From: Comamonas sp. JUb58
GTDB lineage: Bacteria > Pseudomonadota > Gammaproteobacteria > Burkholderiales > Burkholderiaceae_C
Assembly (NCBI RefSeq): GCF_004364775.1
Contig: NZ_SOAL01000002.1
Coordinates: forward strand, 62,001-126,000
Length of the DNA stretch: 64,000 nucleotides
Reading direction: 5' to 3'
Under the pieces are notes generated by a model, which was not told where the DNA came from, searched no databases, and saw only the letters and a program-made list of their open reading frames with translations. The position numbers and the translations under genes were made by a program. Every line of letters starts with the position of its first letter. The first letter of the stretch is position 1. Positions 18,472-27,839 of the stretch are shown here, one piece after another.

Positions 18472-20373
18472 CTAAGGCGCATCCCACACATAATAAGCCA
18501 GTCCGTCATACAAAAGCCCCGCATCGGCCCGCCAGCGATCGCTGGCCTGGGTTTGCACGCTGTAGTGGTGCACACCGGGCACGTACTGGTAGGCGCGGTA
18601 GACGGGCTCCACCCCATCGCCGGGCTGCGCGGGCGACCACCAGGCAATGCCCTCGTAGCTCCAGCTCGGGTTGTAGGTCTGCACAAATTGCCGCTCGGCA
18701 TCACTGATGGTGTAGAAATGGGCGCCCACATCGGGGTTGTAATAGCGGTGGACGGGCACCAGGCGGTCATGCGCACGGGGCGCCGCATAGAAGGCGATGC
18801 CATCGAAAACCAGGTCATTGGCCAAGCTGGCAATCACATAGTCCCGTTCCTGCGCCGACAAGGTGTAGAACTCCCCGCCTGAGCGCAGTACCTGGAAGCG
18901 GTAGACGGGCATGTGCAGGTCGCTGTACATGGCCTTGTCGACCCCCAGCCAGGCCGCGAAGCTCGCGATCGCCTGGTCCAGCCGGCCATAGACCACGCGG
19001 CCATCCTTGGCCGGGCAGAAGCTGTCGCCACCGGTCAGCGTGCCGGTGACCCGGCCGTTCACAAACAAGGCCGAGCCGCTGGAACCGCCCTGAATGCCGC
19101 CCTGGCTCCACAGCACCCGGTAGAAGCCGCCATCGGGCTGGGCCTGGGCTGCGCAGTTCAGGCTGCGGCCCACATAGTCCACATTGCAACTGGCTTCGTC
19201 CTGCAGCTGGCCCGATGACAGCATCATCAAATCCCCGCGCGGATGGTGCAGGCCCGCCACCGGAACGCCCAAGGCTTGGGTGGAGGCATCCCAACCGGCA
19301 AACAAGGCGCCCGCCGGTGGCGCCTCGTCCAGCTGCAGCAAGCTCATGTCGTTGCCGATGCTGGTGGCCAGCCAGCGCGCTGCACTGTAGCGCTCGGCAT
19401 GGCCGGCAAACAGCTGCAGGCTGTTGCAGGACTGGGAGTAGTAGAACCAGGAGGTCTGCAAGGTCGATGCCGTGGCCTGGTCCCGCACGCAATGGGCAGC
19501 GGTCAGCACATAGGGCACCAGGTCCTCGCGCGGGTTGTTGATCAGGGTTCCCGTACACTGGAAGGTCTGGGCCTGGCTCACGTAAACCATGCGGATCACG
19601 GCATCGCGCTGGTCCAGCAAGGCGCTCTGGCAATTCACATCCTGCTGGCAGTCGTTGGCCAGCCGTTTTTCTGATACAACGGCCACCTCTGCCGCCTTCA
19701 TCGTTTCGGCCTCGCTGGGCGGCACCACGATCTGCGAGAGCTGGGGCATCGCCCATTGCAGGCTGCGGGTGGACGTCGTGGCGGGCAGCAAGATCTCCAA
19801 GACCGGCGTCGGCCCGACATCAGGGGTCCACCAGGTGCGCTGGCCCGTCTGTGGATCGGCCACCAGCCGCTCCAGCAGCGCGGCGCCGGTCACTTCGTAG
19901 CTGACTGAGGCCTCGGGCGATGCATAAAGCCGGAACACCGCCATCGCCGGCAGCACCGCAAACTCCAGGCCCAGCCGCAGGCCATAGCCATCGGCCGCCA
20001 GCCATTGCAGCGCGGTCACCTGCTGGCCCGATGGCAGGGTCTGCCATTGCAGCAACTGCGCCACCTTGTCAGCGCTGTCCATGGTCTCCAGCGCGCGCGC
20101 CACGCCAATCTGGCGCAGGCCGCCCTCATCCGGGGCCAGGGCAGCCTTGCTGCTCTCCCAAGGTGCCAGTGCGATGGGAACGACAGAGCTGGCCGCGAGT
20201 GTCAGCGCCTGCTTGGCGCTCAGCGCGCTGGGGCTGGCCGGCATTCTGCGCGCCTCCACTTGCCAAGCAGCCTGCGCCAAGCCGCATCCCCCCGCAATCA
20301 GCAGCGCCGACACCATCCGCAGCCAATGACCCCAAAGCGCCGACCCCGAGCTGGACACAATGCGACAAGACAT
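18472..20373 (-). CDS. Secreted trypsin-like serine protease with C-terminal DUF5648 domain
   Basis: A 633-residue exported protein. A signal peptide ends near AQAA (about residue 35). After a propeptide-like region of about 200 residues, a chymotrypsin-fold protease related to lysyl endopeptidases carries the triad in LTAAHC (His), GNDMSLLQL (Asp) and GGSSGSALF (Ser). The last 130 or so residues are three repeats of a DUF5648 pattern (VYRFQVLRSGGEFYTL, VHRYYNPDVGAHFYT, VYRAYQYVPGVHHYS), often found as a wall- or glycan-associated module. The ATG at 20373 has GGGGAG about 8 nt upstream. It is a paralogue of the next upstream protease, which lacks DUF5648. Extracellular protein breakdown is inferred. 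Confidence 0.86.
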   Translation of the reverse strand: MSCRIVSSSGSALWGHWLRMVSALLIAGGCGLAQAAWQVEARRMPASPSALSAKQALTLAASSVVPIALAPWESSKAALAPDEGGLRQIGVARALETMDSADKVAQLLQWQTLPSGQQVTALQWLAADGYGLRLGLEFAVLPAMAVFRLYASPEASVSYEVTGAALLERLVADPQTGQRTWWTPDVGPTPVLEILLPATTSTRSLQWAMPQLSQIVVPPSEAETMKAAEVAVVSEKRLANDCQQDVNCQSALLDQRDAVIRMVYVSQAQTFQCTGTLINNPREDLVPYVLTAAHCVRDQATASTLQTSWFYYSQSCNSLQLFAGHAERYSAARWLATSIGNDMSLLQLDEAPPAGALFAGWDASTQALGVPVAGLHHPRGDLMMLSSGQLQDEASCNVDYVGRSLNCAAQAQPDGGFYRVLWSQGGIQGGSSGSALFVNGRVTGTLTGGDSFCPAKDGRVVYGRLDQAIASFAAWLGVDKAMYSDLHMPVYRFQVLRSGGEFYTLSAQERDYVIASLANDLVFDGIAFYAAPRAHDRLVPVHRYYNPDVGAHFYTISDAERQFVQTYNPSWSYEGIAWWSPAQPGDGVEPVYRAYQYVPGVHHYSVQTQASDRWRADAGLLYDGLAYYVWDAP

Positions 20374-20512
20374 GATGGACTCCCCGCTGTTGCGATAAGA
20401 AAAGAACCTCCGATCAACACAAACTACCGATCAGAGGGAGCCAATCTAAAGCAGGCCATCACATCGAACAAGTCTATCGACTAGTACAAAAGCAAAACAT
20501 TCGTTAACCAAG

Positions 20513-20549
20513 CAAAAAAAAGAGCCTGTGAACAGGCTCACAGGCTCTT
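20513..20549 (-). terminator. Rho-independent terminator between the two protease genes
   Basis: On the minus strand a perfect 9-bp stem GAGCCTGTG/CACAGGCTC with an 8-nt loop is followed by eight T residues, about 40 nt after the stop of the upstream protease. It should separate transcription of the two proteases. Confidence 0.9.
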
Positions 20550-20590
20550 GGCTAGGGATGGGCGCGAGGCCACCATCAGGTCAGGATCGA

Positions 20591-22084
20591 TCAGCTGGCC
20601 AGCCAGTTCCAGATGCGGTCGCTGAACACCTTGTCAAAGCGACCGTAGAAGTCGGAAGCATTGGGCGCCTGGCAGCTGGCGCCACCGCCGTACAGGTTGC
20701 CAATCACGCGGCCATCACGGAACAACGCAGAGCCGCTGCTGCCACCTTCAGTGGTACCTTGGCTCCAACGTACGCTGTAGAAGCTGCTGTTCGAATCGCC
20801 GGTGCTGCAGGTGATTGAGGTGCCACTGCCAGCGGTACAGTTCATGAAGCCCACGACCGAGCCCACGCTGTACTTGAGCAGGTTGCCGTCGGGGTGGTGC
20901 AGACCATAGACGGCATCGCCTACCTGGCCAGCGGTGCGTGCATCCCAGCCCGCCAGGGTCACGCCCACGGGCGGCATTTCGTTGAGCTTGAGCAGTGCCG
21001 AATCGGTGGACGCGGTCGCGTACAACAAAGTAGCACCCGCATTGCGCAGCGCAGCATTGGCGCCGGGTACGCTGGAGTTGCAGCTGCTGGAGCGGTAGAA
21101 CCAGGCCGTCTGCATCGACGAGGCCGAAGACTGGGTCGAGATGCAGTGGTTGCCCGTGATGAAGTACGGCGCAAAGTCACCCTTGGTGTTGTTCAGCAAG
21201 GTGCCGGTACACAGATAGGACTTGCCGTCAGAACGCGTGAAGGACATGCGGGCGACGGCATTGCGCTCGGTCTGGTAGTTGTTGGTACAAGAGGCATCCA
21301 GGTTGCAGGCTCCCGAGGTATCGACAACCTTGGCAGCATCTGCCTTGGCCGCTTCAGCCAGTTCGGCGTCGGTGGGCAAGGACAGGTTCACATAGATGTG
21401 CGAGACCACGGGGATCGAGATACGCAGTGCGTCAGCGTCCGTACCGGCTGGCAGCACCACTTCGACGGTGGTATCGCCTGCGCCTACATCGGGTGTCCAC
21501 CAGGTATTGGCAGCTGCACCGGTTTCGCCTGCCTTACGGTTTTGCGCCAGCAGCGCGTTCACTTCCGCGCCGCTGCGCTCGACGATGGCATTCGGGTGCT
21601 CTTGGCTGTAGACGCGCAGCTGCGCGCCATCGGGCAGGCTGTCCACCAGCACGCCGGCGCGCAGGCCATAGGCGCCGGTCGACTGGATGTTGATGGCCGC
21701 AACTTGCTGACCATTGGCCAGGCTGCTCCACTGCAGGGCCGACTGGGTCTGGGCCACCGTGCTGGTGGCCGCCACCGCGCGCTGCGTGCCGATCTGCTGG
21801 GCGGGGCCGTTGTCGCTGGCTACGGTCTTTTCCGCTTCCAGCTCGGGCAGCACCACAAAGCGGGTCTGAACCGACGCCCCCAAGGATGCAGGCGCTACTG
21901 CGGCCGATTTGATGGCTGATGCGGGCAGCACTACCGAGTCCAGGATATACGTCGAGGGCTTGGTCGCACCGCCGTTATCGTCATCGTCGGAACCAGAGCC
22001 GCCGCCGCAGCCCGCCAAAGCCAGGGCCGCCGCCACGCCCGTGGTCCACAACAGACCGGGCACTGCATACTTGGAATATTTCAT
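20591..22084 (-). CDS. Trypsin-like serine protease, predicted lipoprotein
   Basis: A 497-residue exported protease. The signal peptide ends in LALAGC, so Cys26 is the likely lipidation site; it is followed by a Gly/Ser/Asp linker (GGGSGSDDDD). The protease domain parallels that of its neighbour: catalytic His in ITGNHC (instead of the usual TAAHC), Asp in DSALLKLNE and Ser in GGSSGSALF. It ends soon after the protease fold and has no DUF5648. The ATG at 22084 is preferred over the GTG 12 nt upstream because GGAG lies at better distance. It sits between ruvA and the second protease and has its own terminator. Confidence 0.85.
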   Translation of the reverse strand: MKYSKYAVPGLLWTTGVAAALALAGCGGGSGSDDDDNGGATKPSTYILDSVVLPASAIKSAAVAPASLGASVQTRFVVLPELEAEKTVASDNGPAQQIGTQRAVAATSTVAQTQSALQWSSLANGQQVAAINIQSTGAYGLRAGVLVDSLPDGAQLRVYSQEHPNAIVERSGAEVNALLAQNRKAGETGAAANTWWTPDVGAGDTTVEVVLPAGTDADALRISIPVVSHIYVNLSLPTDAELAEAAKADAAKVVDTSGACNLDASCTNNYQTERNAVARMSFTRSDGKSYLCTGTLLNNTKGDFAPYFITGNHCISTQSSASSMQTAWFYRSSSCNSSVPGANAALRNAGATLLYATASTDSALLKLNEMPPVGVTLAGWDARTAGQVGDAVYGLHHPDGNLLKYSVGSVVGFMNCTAGSGTSITCSTGDSNSSFYSVRWSQGTTEGGSSGSALFRDGRVIGNLYGGGASCQAPNASDFYGRFDKVFSDRIWNWLAS

Positions 22085-22160
22085 GGATTCGTCCACTCCG
22101 TGTTACATGCTATTGATGGTTACACCCGGCCGAGCTGGAGCCCGGCCGCCTCTGCGCGGG

Positions 22161-22733
22161 CTATTTTGCCAGCGCTTTCAACGCCTGCTTGATACCGTCC
22201 GTTACGCTGATGTCGGCAGGTAACAGCTTCAGAGCGGCCGCCGCATCCTTGTCGCTGTAACCCAGGGCCACCAGCGCTTGCAAGATGTCGGCCTGGGCAT
22301 CGTTGACGGCCACCGCACGGGCGCCCATGTCCGCACCCAGTTTGCCTTTGAGCTCCAGCAGCAGGCGCTCGGCGGTCTTTTTGCCGATGCCGGGCACCTT
22401 CACCAGACGCCCTGCTTCCTGCAGCGACACGGCCTGGGCCAGATCGGTCACCCCCATGCCGCTCAGGATGGACAGCGCCGTGCGCGGGCCCACGCCGGTG
22501 ATCTTGATCAGCTCGCGGAAAGTCTGGCGCTCCTCGGCCGTGCCAAACCCGTACAACAGCTGCGCATCCTCGCGCACGATAAACTGCGTCAGCAGCGTGA
22601 TGGTTTCGCCAACGGCCGGCAGGTTGTAGAAGGTGCTCATGGGCACCTGCACCTCGTAGCCCACACCATGGCAATCCACCAGTACCTCGGGTGGCATCTT
22701 TTCCACCAGTGTTCCGCTCAATCGGCCTATCAT
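22161..22733 (-). CDS. ruvA: Holliday junction DNA helicase subunit RuvA
   Basis: A 190-residue protein that binds the four-way junction and loads RuvB. The N-terminal OB-fold ([12 protein letters not shown]), two helix-hairpin-helix motifs ([10 protein letters not shown] and [13 protein letters not shown]) and a C-terminal RuvB-binding three-helix domain are in the expected order and length. The open frame extends to 24248 only as antisense of phoH and ybeY, so I use the ATG at 22733. It is divergent from phoH. Confidence 0.95.
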   Translation of the reverse strand: MIGRLSGTLVEKMPPEVLVDCHGVGYEVQVPMSTFYNLPAVGETITLLTQFIVREDAQLLYGFGTAEERQTFRELIKITGVGPRTALSILSGMGVTDLAQAVSLQEAGRLVKVPGIGKKTAERLLLELKGKLGADMGARAVAVNDAQADILQALVALGYSDKDAAAALKLLPADISVTDGIKQALKALAK

Positions 22734-22826
22734 TTGTATCTTTCCTTGTAGCTTGTCTGCGGCCGCCCCGATGGGCGTCGCGTGCCCGCCTGCAAGCATA
22801 CTGAATTTTTCAACGGAATTTGCCGC

Positions 22827-23774
22827 GTGATCCTGCGCCACACCTTTACGCCCCACAACAACAACCGCATTGCCAATCTCTGCGGCCCGGCCGATGCGCA
22901 TCTGCGCCAGATCGAGAACCATCTGGGCGTGAAGATTGCCCACCGCCACGAGCAGTTCAAGATCGACGGCCCCAAGGCCGTGGCCAACGAGGCACTCGAG
23001 CTGCTGGAGGCGCTGTATGAGATGGCTGATGCGCCCATCAGCGAAGACCAGATCCAGCTGATGATGGCTGGCGACAGCGAGCTGATGACCGCGTCCGAAG
23101 ACGCCATCGTGCTGAACACGCGCCGCGCCGACCTGCGCGCGCGCACGCCCAACCAGGCCGGATACCTGGAGAACATCGCCGCGCACGACATCACCTTTGG
23201 CATTGGCCCGGCCGGCACCGGCAAGACCTACCTGGCCGTGGCCTGCGCGGTGGATGCGCTGGAGCGCAGCCAGGTGCAGCGCATTGTGCTGACCCGCCCG
23301 GCGGTGGAAGCCGGCGAGCGCCTGGGCTTTCTGCCCGGCGATCTGTCGCAGAAGGTCGACCCCTATCTGCGCCCGCTGTACGACGCGCTCTACGACCTGA
23401 TGGGCTACGACAAGGTGCAAAAGGCCTTTGAGCGCAATGCCATCGAGATCGCACCGCTGGCCTTCATGCGCGGCCGCACGCTCAACAACGCCTTCATCAT
23501 CCTGGACGAGGCGCAGAACACCACGCCCGAGCAGATGAAGATGTTCCTCACCCGCATCGGCTTTGGCGCCAAGGCCGTGGTGACCGGCGACGTGAGCCAG
23601 ATCGACCTGCCCAAGGGCCAGCTGAGCGGCCTGATTGACGCCGAACGCGTGCTCAAGCGGGTCAAGGGCATTGCCGTGAACCGCTTTACCAGTGCCGATG
23701 TAGTGCGCCACCCGCTGGTCGCGCGCATTGTGGACGCCTACGACAAGCAGCGCCGCCCGGCCCGCGAAGACTGA
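22827..23774 (+). CDS. PhoH family ATPase
   Basis: A 315-residue PhoH-like P-loop ATPase. It has the N-terminal KH-like region ([14 protein letters not shown]), Walker [12 protein letters not shown] and Walker [13 protein letters not shown]. PhoH-like proteins are thought to act in RNA metabolism; the adjacent ybeY, an rRNA-processing endonuclease, is the standard partner and supports that. I choose the GTG at 22827, which gives [14 protein letters not shown], a typical family start with ACGGAA about 10 nt before it; a GTG at 22782 in the same frame would add 15 residues that do not look conserved. Confidence 0.9.
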   Translation: MILRHTFTPHNNNRIANLCGPADAHLRQIENHLGVKIAHRHEQFKIDGPKAVANEALELLEALYEMADAPISEDQIQLMMAGDSELMTASEDAIVLNTRRADLRARTPNQAGYLENIAAHDITFGIGPAGTGKTYLAVACAVDALERSQVQRIVLTRPAVEAGERLGFLPGDLSQKVDPYLRPLYDALYDLMGYDKVQKAFERNAIEIAPLAFMRGRTLNNAFIILDEAQNTTPEQMKMFLTRIGFGAKAVVTGDVSQIDLPKGQLSGLIDAERVLKRVKGIAVNRFTSADVVRHPLVARIVDAYDKQRRPARED

Positions 23775-23822
23775 GCCCTGCCCACACGCCCCACCTCTGC
23801 CACCCCACCGATCAAGAACAAC

Positions 23823-24281
23823 ATGGCATTGAACCAACTCACCCTCTCGCTGCAATTTGCCCGCTTTGACGGCGTGGCAGAGCACCGCGCCGCCCTGCCC
23901 CGGGGCCAGGTCACGCGCTGGATTCGCCACGCGCTGGCCGACGACGCCGAGATCACCGTGCGCATTGTCGATACCGAAGAAGGCCAGGCGCTGAACCGCG
24001 AGTACCGCCAAAAGGACTACGCCACCAATGTGCTGACCTTTGACTACCAGCAGGAGCCCACGGTGCTGGCCGATCTGGTGCTCTGCGCGCCCGTGGTGGC
24101 GCGCGAGGCCAAGGAGCAGAACAAGTCGCTGCAGGAGCACTATGCCCACCTGCTGGTGCATGGCGCCTTGCACGCCCAGGGCTGGGACCATGAAACCAGC
24201 GAGCAGGATGCCGAGGAGATGGAAGCCTACGAGACGGCCATCATGCAAGAGCTGGGCTTTACCGATCCATACCAGAAGTAA
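23823..24281 (+). CDS. ybeY: Endoribonuclease/rRNA maturation factor YbeY
   Basis: A 152-residue metalloprotein needed for 16S rRNA 3' end maturation and ribosome quality control. The zinc-binding H-x3-H-x5-H motif is exact in [11 protein letters not shown], and TNVLTFDY upstream is the conserved family segment. It begins 48 nt after the phoH-like gene, matching the common phoH-ybeY order. The 114 bp after it contain no clear terminator. Confidence 0.95.
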   Translation: MALNQLTLSLQFARFDGVAEHRAALPRGQVTRWIRHALADDAEITVRIVDTEEGQALNREYRQKDYATNVLTFDYQQEPTVLADLVLCAPVVAREAKEQNKSLQEHYAHLLVHGALHAQGWDHETSEQDAEEMEAYETAIMQELGFTDPYQK

Positions 24282-24395
24282 GGCGGCGCAATGCCGTCAG
24301 GGCAATGATGACTTTTGAGCGACTAATCCAGCCGCTTCTTCACGCCATTACTACCTAGAATCCTCCTCATAACGGCCTTCGGCCCAGGAGGAGAC

Positions 24396-25148
24396 ATGCT
24401 CGACACCGCCATCTTGCTGGCCGCTGCCCTGGTGGCCGGCGCGCTCAATGCCGTCGCCGGAGGCGGCAGTTTTCTGACCCTGCCTGCGCTGGTCTTTACC
24501 GGTGTGCCGCCCGTGGTGGCCAATGCCACCGGCACCGTGGCACTGCTGCCGGGCTATGCAGCTGGCGCCTGGGGCTTCAAGGACGATATGCAGGCCCCGC
24601 CCGGCCTGTCGATGAAGGCGGTGATGCTGCTTGCGCTGCTGGGTGGCGCCGTGGGCGCCGGCTTGCTACTGGTCACGCCAGAGGCGGCCTTCCGCAAGAT
24701 CGTGCCCTGGCTGCTGCTGGCGGCCACTGCTATGTTTGCCTTTGGCCCGCAGCTGCGCCAATGGGCCATGGGTGCGCAGCATGGCGCCGCGCCATCACGC
24801 AGCAAGGCCGCGCTGGGCATGCTGGCGGTTTCTGTCTATGGCGGCTACTTCAATGGCGGCCTGGGCATTCTGCTGCTCGCGCTGCTGGGCTTGCTGGGCC
24901 AGACCAACCTGCATGCGATGAATGGCACCAAGAACCTGGTCTCTGCCCTGCTCACCGCCATTGCGGTCGCCATCTATGCCGCTGGCGGCGTCGTGCAATG
25001 GCAGCCCGCCTTGCTGATGATGGTGGCCGCCACCTTGGGCGGCTACCTGGGCGCCCGGGTGGCACGCAAGATTGCACCGCAGTGGCTGCGCGCCGGCATT
25101 GTGCTGACGGGCTTGGTGATGGCGGTGCTGTTCTTCTTGAAAGCCTAG
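24396..25148 (+). CDS. TSUP family membrane transporter (TauE/SafE)
   Basis: A 250-residue membrane protein with about eight hydrophobic segments. The opening GALNAVAGGGSFLTLPAL is the hallmark of the TauE/SafE family, and the second half repeats the pattern with GGYFNGGLGILLLALLG. Members export sulfite, sulfoacetate or other organic anions. AGGAGGAG lies 5-6 nt before the ATG, an ideal ribosome-binding site. A sulfonate-type cluster lies 14 kb away, but nothing adjacent ties this exporter to it. A LysR gene converges on it. Confidence 0.9.
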   Translation: MLDTAILLAAALVAGALNAVAGGGSFLTLPALVFTGVPPVVANATGTVALLPGYAAGAWGFKDDMQAPPGLSMKAVMLLALLGGAVGAGLLLVTPEAAFRKIVPWLLLAATAMFAFGPQLRQWAMGAQHGAAPSRSKAALGMLAVSVYGGYFNGGLGILLLALLGLLGQTNLHAMNGTKNLVSALLTAIAVAIYAAGGVVQWQPALLMMVAATLGGYLGARVARKIAPQWLRAGIVLTGLVMAVLFFLKA

Positions 25149-25186
25149 CCGGCCGCACCTAGCCGGGGGCGCCCAGCTGACCGTGC

Positions 25187-26089
25187 CTAGTCGGCTGAAC
25201 CTGTCCTCGGGGCCTTGATCACCTCGATCAGCGCATCCAGCGCCGCCGAGCGGCTTTGCGGGTGCCAGACAAAGGCGCCCGCCGTCAGCGCCGTTTGGCC
25301 ATGGTTGCTGTGCAGCGGCACATAGCGCACACCGGCCATGCCGGCCCGCTGCATGCAGGACGGCACCAGCGCCACGCCCTGGCCAATGGCGACCAGCGAA
25401 ATAACCGCCAGCCACTGCCGCACCGCATGGCTGGTGCGCGGGTGGATGCCAGCGTTGTGCAGGCAGGCGATCACATTGTCGTAATTGGCCGGGCTGACAT
25501 CGCGCACAAACATCACAAAGCGCTCATGGGCGAGGCTGCGCAGATCCAGGCTGGCTTGCTGGGCCTGGGCGTGGTTTTCCGGCAGGCAGCAGACGAGGGT
25601 GTCTGGCGCCAGCGGCCAGAGCTCCAGCCCCGGCGCAGGCGTGATGATGTTGACAAAGCCACCCTGCAGCTGGCCGCGCAGGATGGCCGCCTGCTGCTCG
25701 GTGGTGGACATCTCATGCAAGGTGATGTCGATATCGGGCCGCTGCTGGGCAAAGGCCTGCATCACATGGGGCAGGTCGCGGTAGATCATCGAGCCCGTCA
25801 CGCCAATGTCCAGCTGGCCCTGGCGCCCCTGGGCCACATTGCGCGCCACATCGGCTGCGCGCTGGATCTGGCTGAGCACCTGGCGCGCCTCGATCAAAAA
25901 GGCGGCACCGGCATCGGTCAGCCGCACCTGCTTGGCATCGCGCTCCAGCAGCCGCACGCCCAAATCCTCTTCCAGCGATTTGATGGCCACCGACAGCGGA
26001 GGCTGGGTGATGGCCAGGCGCTGGGCAGCGCGGCCAAAATGCAGCTCCTCGGCCAGCACCACAAAATAACGCAGCAAATGGGTCTTCAT
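25187..26089 (-). CDS. LysR family transcriptional regulator
   Basis: A 300-residue LysR protein. The winged-helix start MKTHLLRYFVVLAEELHFGRAA, with TQPPLSVAIKSLEEDLGV, is of the CatR/BenM-like subgroup common among aromatic and acyl-CoA pathway regulators. The effector domain contains LDIGVTGSMIYRDLP and VSLVAIGQGVALVP-type segments. I start at the ATG at 26089; the longer frame overlaps the acyl-CoA dehydrogenase gene. It lies 80 bp downstream of that gene on the same strand and may regulate the Bug-cupin-dehydrogenase operon, although LysR genes are more often divergent. Confidence 0.88.
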   Translation of the reverse strand: MKTHLLRYFVVLAEELHFGRAAQRLAITQPPLSVAIKSLEEDLGVRLLERDAKQVRLTDAGAAFLIEARQVLSQIQRAADVARNVAQGRQGQLDIGVTGSMIYRDLPHVMQAFAQQRPDIDITLHEMSTTEQQAAILRGQLQGGFVNIITPAPGLELWPLAPDTLVCCLPENHAQAQQASLDLRSLAHERFVMFVRDVSPANYDNVIACLHNAGIHPRTSHAVRQWLAVISLVAIGQGVALVPSCMQRAGMAGVRYVPLHSNHGQTALTAGAFVWHPQSRSAALDALIEVIKAPRTGSAD

Positions 26090-26169
26090 CTGCGTATCAT
26101 GCCCCAGCCAGTGCGGGCTAGCCGCACGCCGCAAGGGATGGCCCGGCACCGCACTAGCCATGGCGCCGC

Positions 26170-27333
26170 CTAGTAGGACTTGGGTAGGCCCAGCACCTTC
26201 TCTGCGATAAAGCACAGAATCAGCTGCGGGCTCACCGGCGCCAGGCGCGGAATCCAGCTCTCGCGCATCAGCCGCTCCACATGGAACTCCTTGGCGTAGC
26301 CCATGCCGCCATGGGTGAAGATGGCGCTCTCGCAGGCCTTGAAACCGGCCTCTGCCCCCAAGAACTTGGCGGCATTGGCCTCGGCCGCGCAAGGCTGGTG
26401 GCGGTCATACAGCCAGGCCGCCTTCATCGCCAGCAAAAAGGCGGCTTCCAGCTCCATCCAGCGCTCGGCCAGCGGGTGCTGGATGCCCTGGTTCTGGCCA
26501 ATCGGGCGGTTGAACACTTCGCGCTCACGGGCGTACTGCGTGGCACGGCCCAGCGCAGCGCGGCCCAGGCCAATGGCCTCGCAGGCAATCAGAATGCGCT
26601 CAGGGTTCATGCCATGCAGGATGTATTCAAAGCCCCGGTTTTCCTCGCCAATGCGGTCCTCTACCGGAATGCGCAGCCCATCGATGAACAGCTGGTTGGT
26701 GTCCACGCATTTGCGGCCCATCTTGGCGATCTCATGCACCTCGATCTTGCTGCGGTCAAAGTCGGTATAGAACAGCGACAGGCCCTCGGTGCCCTTGCAC
26801 TTTTCCACCGGCTTGGTGCGCGCCAGCAGCAAGATCTTGCTGGCCTGTTGCGCGGTGGAGATGAAGACCTTCTGCCCATGCACCACATAGTGGTCGCCGT
26901 CCCGCACCGCGCGGGTCTTGAGCTTGAGCGTGTTCAGCCCCGTGTTGGGCTCGGTCACGCCAAAGCAGGCCTTGTCCTTGCCGGCAATCAGCGGCGGCAG
27001 CATGCGCGCCTTTTGCTCCTCGGTGCCATAGACCACCACCGGGTGCAGGCCAAAGATGTTCATGTGCACCGCAGAAGCGCCCGACAGACCCGCGCCGGTG
27101 GCCGAGATCGTATGCATCATCAAGGCCGCCTCGGTGATGCCCAAGCCGGCCCCGCCATAGGCCTCGGGCATCGCAATGCCCAGCCAGCCGGCATCAGCCA
27201 GCGCGCGGTAAAAGTCTTCAGGAAAAGCGCCATCGTTGTCACGGGCATGCCAGTAGTCGGCATCAAACGGGGCACAGACTTTCTCGATGGCATCGATGAT
27301 CTGTTGCTGCTCTTCGGTCAGGGCGAAATCCAT
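26170..27333 (-). CDS. Acyl-CoA dehydrogenase family protein
   Basis: A 387-residue flavoprotein of the acyl-CoA dehydrogenase fold. It shows ACFGVTEPNTG and VHGQKVFIS in the N-terminal and beta domains and GGMGYAKEFHVERLMRES in the C-terminal helical domain. In the usual enzymes the catalytic glutamate follows soon after in IYEGT; here that stretch reads IPRLAPVSPQLI, so the base is either elsewhere or absent. The C-terminus EKVLGLPKSY is of a CaiA-like subgroup. I start at MDFALTEEQ (27333), standard for the family. Upstream on the same strand are a cupin gene and a Bug binding-protein gene, suggesting oxidation of an imported carboxylate as its CoA ester. Confidence 0.87.
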   Translation of the reverse strand: MDFALTEEQQQIIDAIEKVCAPFDADYWHARDNDGAFPEDFYRALADAGWLGIAMPEAYGGAGLGITEAALMMHTISATGAGLSGASAVHMNIFGLHPVVVYGTEEQKARMLPPLIAGKDKACFGVTEPNTGLNTLKLKTRAVRDGDHYVVHGQKVFISTAQQASKILLLARTKPVEKCKGTEGLSLFYTDFDRSKIEVHEIAKMGRKCVDTNQLFIDGLRIPVEDRIGEENRGFEYILHGMNPERILIACEAIGLGRAALGRATQYAREREVFNRPIGQNQGIQHPLAERWMELEAAFLLAMKAAWLYDRHQPCAAEANAAKFLGAEAGFKACESAIFTHGGMGYAKEFHVERLMRESWIPRLAPVSPQLILCFIAEKVLGLPKSY

Positions 27334-27400
27334 GGTGTTGCGGTCCTCAGTACTCAATCAGTGGCGCCGTGCCGTGCACGGCGCAGGTTCACATCGCCGC

Positions 27401-27784
27401 TCAGGCCGGCCGGCGCACCCGCTCTGGGTTCTCGCCATAGGGCGGGCTGTAGATCACCAGCAGCTTGGCCGGTGTGTCGCTGGTGGTCTGGAAGATGTGC
27501 ATCTTGTCGGCCGGGAAAAAGCAGGTATCGCCCGGCACCATCTCAAAGCTCTCCCCCTCCATCTCGACATGGGCCGTGCCCTCCAGCAAGTAGCAGGCCT
27601 GCTCCATGCCGGGGTGGGCATGGGGCAGCGCGCCGCCGCCCTTGGCAATCTCGCCCAGCACCACTTCCATATGCTGGGCGCCCACATTGGCCTGGCTCAC
27701 CAGGCGGCGGTTAAAGGTTCCGGTATGGTTGGCCGGGCTATAGGCCTCCACCTCGGAGGCACGGATCAGGTAGCGCGAAGTCAT
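27401..27784 (-). CDS. Cupin domain protein
   Basis: A 127-residue single-domain cupin. The first cupin motif contains the metal ligands in PHAHPGMEQACYLLEG and the second in PGDTCFFPADKMHIFQ. Small cupins of this kind serve as isomerases, dioxygenase-like enzymes or ligand sensors, and the sequence does not decide among them. It lies between the acyl-CoA dehydrogenase and the Bug binding protein on the same strand with gaps of 67 and 55 bp, so it likely belongs to the same catabolic operon. Confidence 0.85.
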   Translation of the reverse strand: MTSRYLIRASEVEAYSPANHTGTFNRRLVSQANVGAQHMEVVLGEIAKGGGALPHAHPGMEQACYLLEGTAHVEMEGESFEMVPGDTCFFPADKMHIFQTTSDTPAKLLVIYSPPYGENPERVRRPA

Positions 27785-27839
27785 CGTGGAGCAGTCATTC
27801 TGTAAGGGTTAACAAAGGCGTCGGAGACAGAACCCAGGC

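Noticed and set aside
22734-24248. Long minus-strand extension of the ruvA frame
   Set aside because: It is antisense to phoH and ybeY; RuvA has a textbook start at 22733.
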